DNA of 7,448 nucleotides from Candidatus Aerophobota bacterium (GTDB taxonomy: Bacteria > Aerophobota > Aerophobia > Aerophobales > B3-G15). This document shows positions 6,188 through 7,448 of the stretch, piece by piece; position 1 is the stretch's first letter; each line of letters begins with the position of its first letter. The stretch covers positions 1 to 7,448 of the forward strand of contig JACUUP010000074.1 of NCBI GenBank assembly GCA_014859225.1. Reading direction: 5' to 3'. The notes under the pieces are model-generated. The model ran no database searches and had not been told where the DNA came from. It saw only the letters and a list, made by a program, of their open reading frames with translations. The position numbers were made by a program, and so were the translations under genes.

Positions 6188-6888
6188 TTCTCTTTTTTCG
6201 GCGGTTGTTTTTCCTCCTCTTCTATCTCCTCTTTCTTCTCTTTTCTCTCTTTCTCTACCAGTTCCACTTCCTCAGCCACTACTCCTTTTTCCTCCTCCAG
6301 TCTTTCCAGTTCCTCTTCCGTGATAGGAGAAACAATACTGACAACAATTTCCTCAGGATTAGTGAGTATTTCAACTTCAGATGGAACCTGAAGGTCCTTA
6401 ATTCTTGCGGAATCTCCTATTTCAAGGTCTTTTAAATCCAACTCAATATGTGGTGGAATATTCTCGGGGAAACATTCCACTTCAACTTCTCTTATCATCT
6501 GCTCGATTACGCCACCCTTTTTAGCACCAGGTGCATCTCCCACAAGGCGCAAGGGCACCTTTGTAGAGATTAACTCTCCCCGCGTAATCTCATAAAAATC
6601 CACATGCTCCAGTTCTCCCTTCAACCAGTTATAGTGAGCCTCTTTGATTATAACCTCCTTTTTATCCTCATTATTTTTTTCTGTAAACTGGAGAGTAATT
6701 ATCCTATCTTCTTCCGAGAGTGAAGATAAAAACCTGTTTAAATTAGAAGCCTCTATCTTTAGTGGCATACTTCTCTCAAGGTGTGGACCATAAAGCACCC
6801 CCGGAATAAACCCTTTCTTTCTTAGCCTTTTTGCATGGCTCTTGCCAACTTTATCTCTTGCTTGAACTTGAAGCACTAATTTTCCCAT
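6184..6888 (-). CDS. rplY: Large ribosomal subunit protein bL25, CTC (TL5) long form
   Basis: bL25 binds 5S rRNA in the large ribosomal subunit; the long form is called CTC or general stress protein in Bacillus and TL5 in Thermus. At 234 aa it has the N-terminal 5S-binding domain (about 1-98; basic segment RDKVGKSHAKRLRKKGFIPG at 11-30, then VLYGPH and HYNWLKGELEHVDFYEI) and the C-terminal CTC beta domain (about 99-187, including VPLRLVGDAPGAKKGGVIEQ and IPPHIELDLKDLEIGDS). Residues 190-234 are a low-complexity tail of Glu and Lys, probably disordered or a charged helix. This tail makes it somewhat longer than Bacillus CTC. The start at 6888 is backed by a strong GGAAGGAG site. The stop overlaps the pth ATG. 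It lies 51 bp after prs and has a probable promoter of its own at the prs end. Confidence 0.96.
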   Translation of the reverse strand: MGKLVLQVQARDKVGKSHAKRLRKKGFIPGVLYGPHLERSMPLKIEASNLNRFLSSLSEEDRIITLQFTEKNNEDKKEVIIKEAHYNWLKGELEHVDFYEITRGELISTKVPLRLVGDAPGAKKGGVIEQMIREVEVECFPENIPPHIELDLKDLEIGDSARIKDLQVPSEVEILTNPEEIVVSIVSPITEEELERLEEEKGVVAEEVELVEKERKEKKEEIEEEEKQPPKKEK

Positions 6889-6896
6889 ACTTTAAG

Positions 6897-6904
6897 CTCC
6901 TTCC
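6897..6904 (-). promoter_or_regulatory. Strong ribosome binding site of rplY
   Basis: GGAAGGAG on the - strand ends 8 bases before the ATG at 6888. It is the best Shine-Dalgarno match in the window, as expected for a ribosomal protein gene, and fixes the rplY start. Confidence 0.85.
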
Positions 6905-6921
6905 ACTTGTATGTTATATTC

Positions 6922-6950
6922 ATTATATGCAAAATAAAGTCAAATATCAA
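6922..6950 (-). promoter_or_regulatory. Sigma-70-type promoter for rplY-pth-amrB
   Basis: On the - strand TTGATA (6950-6945, 5 of 6 to consensus) and TATAAT (6927-6922, exact) are 17 bp apart. The -35 box overlaps the last codons of prs. Transcription would start near 6915, about 27 bases before the rplY ATG. This would let the ribosomal protein and Pth be expressed independently of prs. Read-through from prs is still likely, since there is no hairpin with a U-tract in the 51-bp gap. Confidence 0.65.
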
Positions 6951-7448
6951 ACAACGAACTCACCGATCTATTTTGATGAATCCGCTTTACAGCTTCCCCC
7001 AATAGGGGAGCCACCGAGAGAACTTTTATTTTGTTTTCACTGGTTCTGAGATTAAGAGCAATGGTATCAGTTACTACTATTTCTTTAAGAGGTGAGGCTG
7101 TAAGTTTTTTAACGGCATCACCGGAAAATACCGCATGGGTACAGGCAGCATAGACAGAATCCGCACCTTTTTCCATGAGAATATCTACAGCAGCTAAAAT
7201 TGTCCCCCCTGTATCTATCATATCATCAATTATAAGCACCTGCTTTCCCTTTACCTCACCCACAATGTGAACAATCTCAGCCTCATTGGCAATAGGTCGT
7301 CTCTTATCCACTATAGCCAGGGGAGCATGTAACACCTTGGCGTAAGCTCTGGCCCGTCTTAGACCTCCCACATCAGGAGATAAAACTATCAGATTATCCA
7401 GCCCTTTTTTGCGGAAATAATCAAGTATTACCGGAGCAGCAAAAAGAT
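6940..7448 (-). CDS. prs: Ribose-phosphate pyrophosphokinase (PRPP synthetase), C-terminal half
   Basis: Prs makes 5-phosphoribosyl diphosphate from ribose 5-phosphate and ATP, feeding purine, pyrimidine, NAD, His and Trp synthesis. The last 168 codons are present and the frame is open to the window edge. Since family members are about 310-320 aa, roughly 145-150 N-terminal residues lie outside. Reading from the edge, the translation begins LFAAPVILDYFRKKG, then LSPDVGGLRRARAYAK, IVDKRRP, the PRPP-binding loop VLIIDDMIDTGGTI, and the family C-terminus VAPLLGEAVKRIHQNRSVSSLFDI. The GTG at 7371 that could pass for a start is the internal valine of SPDVGG, so it should not be used as one. It is the first visible gene of the prs-rplY-pth cluster and is 51 bp from rplY. 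Confidence 0.97.
   Translation of the reverse strand, partial: LFAAPVILDYFRKKGLDNLIVLSPDVGGLRRARAYAKVLHAPLAIVDKRRPIANEAEIVHIVGEVKGKQVLIIDDMIDTGGTILAAVDILMEKGADSVYAACTHAVFSGDAVKKLTASPLKEIVVTDTIALNLRTSENKIKVLSVAPLLGEAVKRIHQNRSVSSLFDI

Noticed and set aside
6131-6435. Ser/Phe-rich + strand frames that could pass for a small membrane protein
   Set aside because: They are the reverse reading of the Glu/Lys-rich tail of the CTC protein; the low complexity comes from GAA/GAG/AAA codons on the other strand.
7369-7371. GTG at 7371 as the start of a 143-residue Prs
   Set aside because: The frame stays open upstream and encodes conserved Prs sequence (LFAAPVILDY, SPD) to the window edge, so the GTG is an internal valine.

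Overview
The window is AT-rich (roughly 40 % G+C by eye), tightly packed bacterial chromosome. It carries one short two-gene operon on the + strand (larE-like, fdhD) converging on a long run of - strand housekeeping genes (prs, rplY/ctc, pth, a MEMO-family gene, uvrA). No reading frame looks broken, and there is no sign of phage, transposon, CRISPR, tRNA or rRNA. No gene-free stretch exceeds 300 bases; the largest are the left edge (1-153) and the amrB-uvrA gap (4601-4755). The long two-domain CTC form of bL25, a UvrA with the extra CxxC pair found in Gram-positive and thermophile UvrAs, a three-cysteine LarE and an FdhD fit an anaerobe or facultative anaerobe that makes a formate dehydrogenase. 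I cannot assign a phylum; a low-GC, poorly cultured lineage is a guess.

Left region (1-1742, + strand). Three 23-bp tandem repeats run in from the left edge. A near-consensus promoter (TTGACT, 16 bp, TATAAT) follows. Then come a PP-loop ATPase of the LarE sulfur-insertase family and FdhD, the sulfurtransferase that activates formate dehydrogenase; their start and stop codons overlap (ATGA). The pairing is the most interesting feature here: two sulfur-handling proteins are translationally coupled, with no other nickel-pincer (lar) gene in view. It suggests that this LarE may feed sulfur to molybdenum or tungsten cofactor maturation, which is inference. The LarE has three cysteines in the places expected of the [4Fe-4S]-type enzyme, and the FdhD has a second CxxC besides its usual one.

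Middle (1739-4600, - strand). uvrA, the damage-recognition ATPase of nucleotide excision repair, overlaps the end of fdhD by 4 bp tail to tail, so any terminator must lie inside coding sequence. uvrA has its own likely promoter in the 155-bp gap behind it.

Right region (4756-7448, - strand). In transcription order: prs (PRPP synthetase, cut by the window edge), rplY (5S rRNA-binding bL25/CTC), pth (peptidyl-tRNA hydrolase) and a MEMO-like gene (AmmeMemoRadiSam system protein B). prs-rplY-pth is a common bacterial arrangement linking nucleotide supply, ribosome assembly and peptidyl-tRNA recycling. rplY and pth overlap by ATGA. A second strong promoter (TTGATA, 17 bp, TATAAT) overlaps the last codons of prs, so rplY-pth-amrB can probably be transcribed separately from prs.
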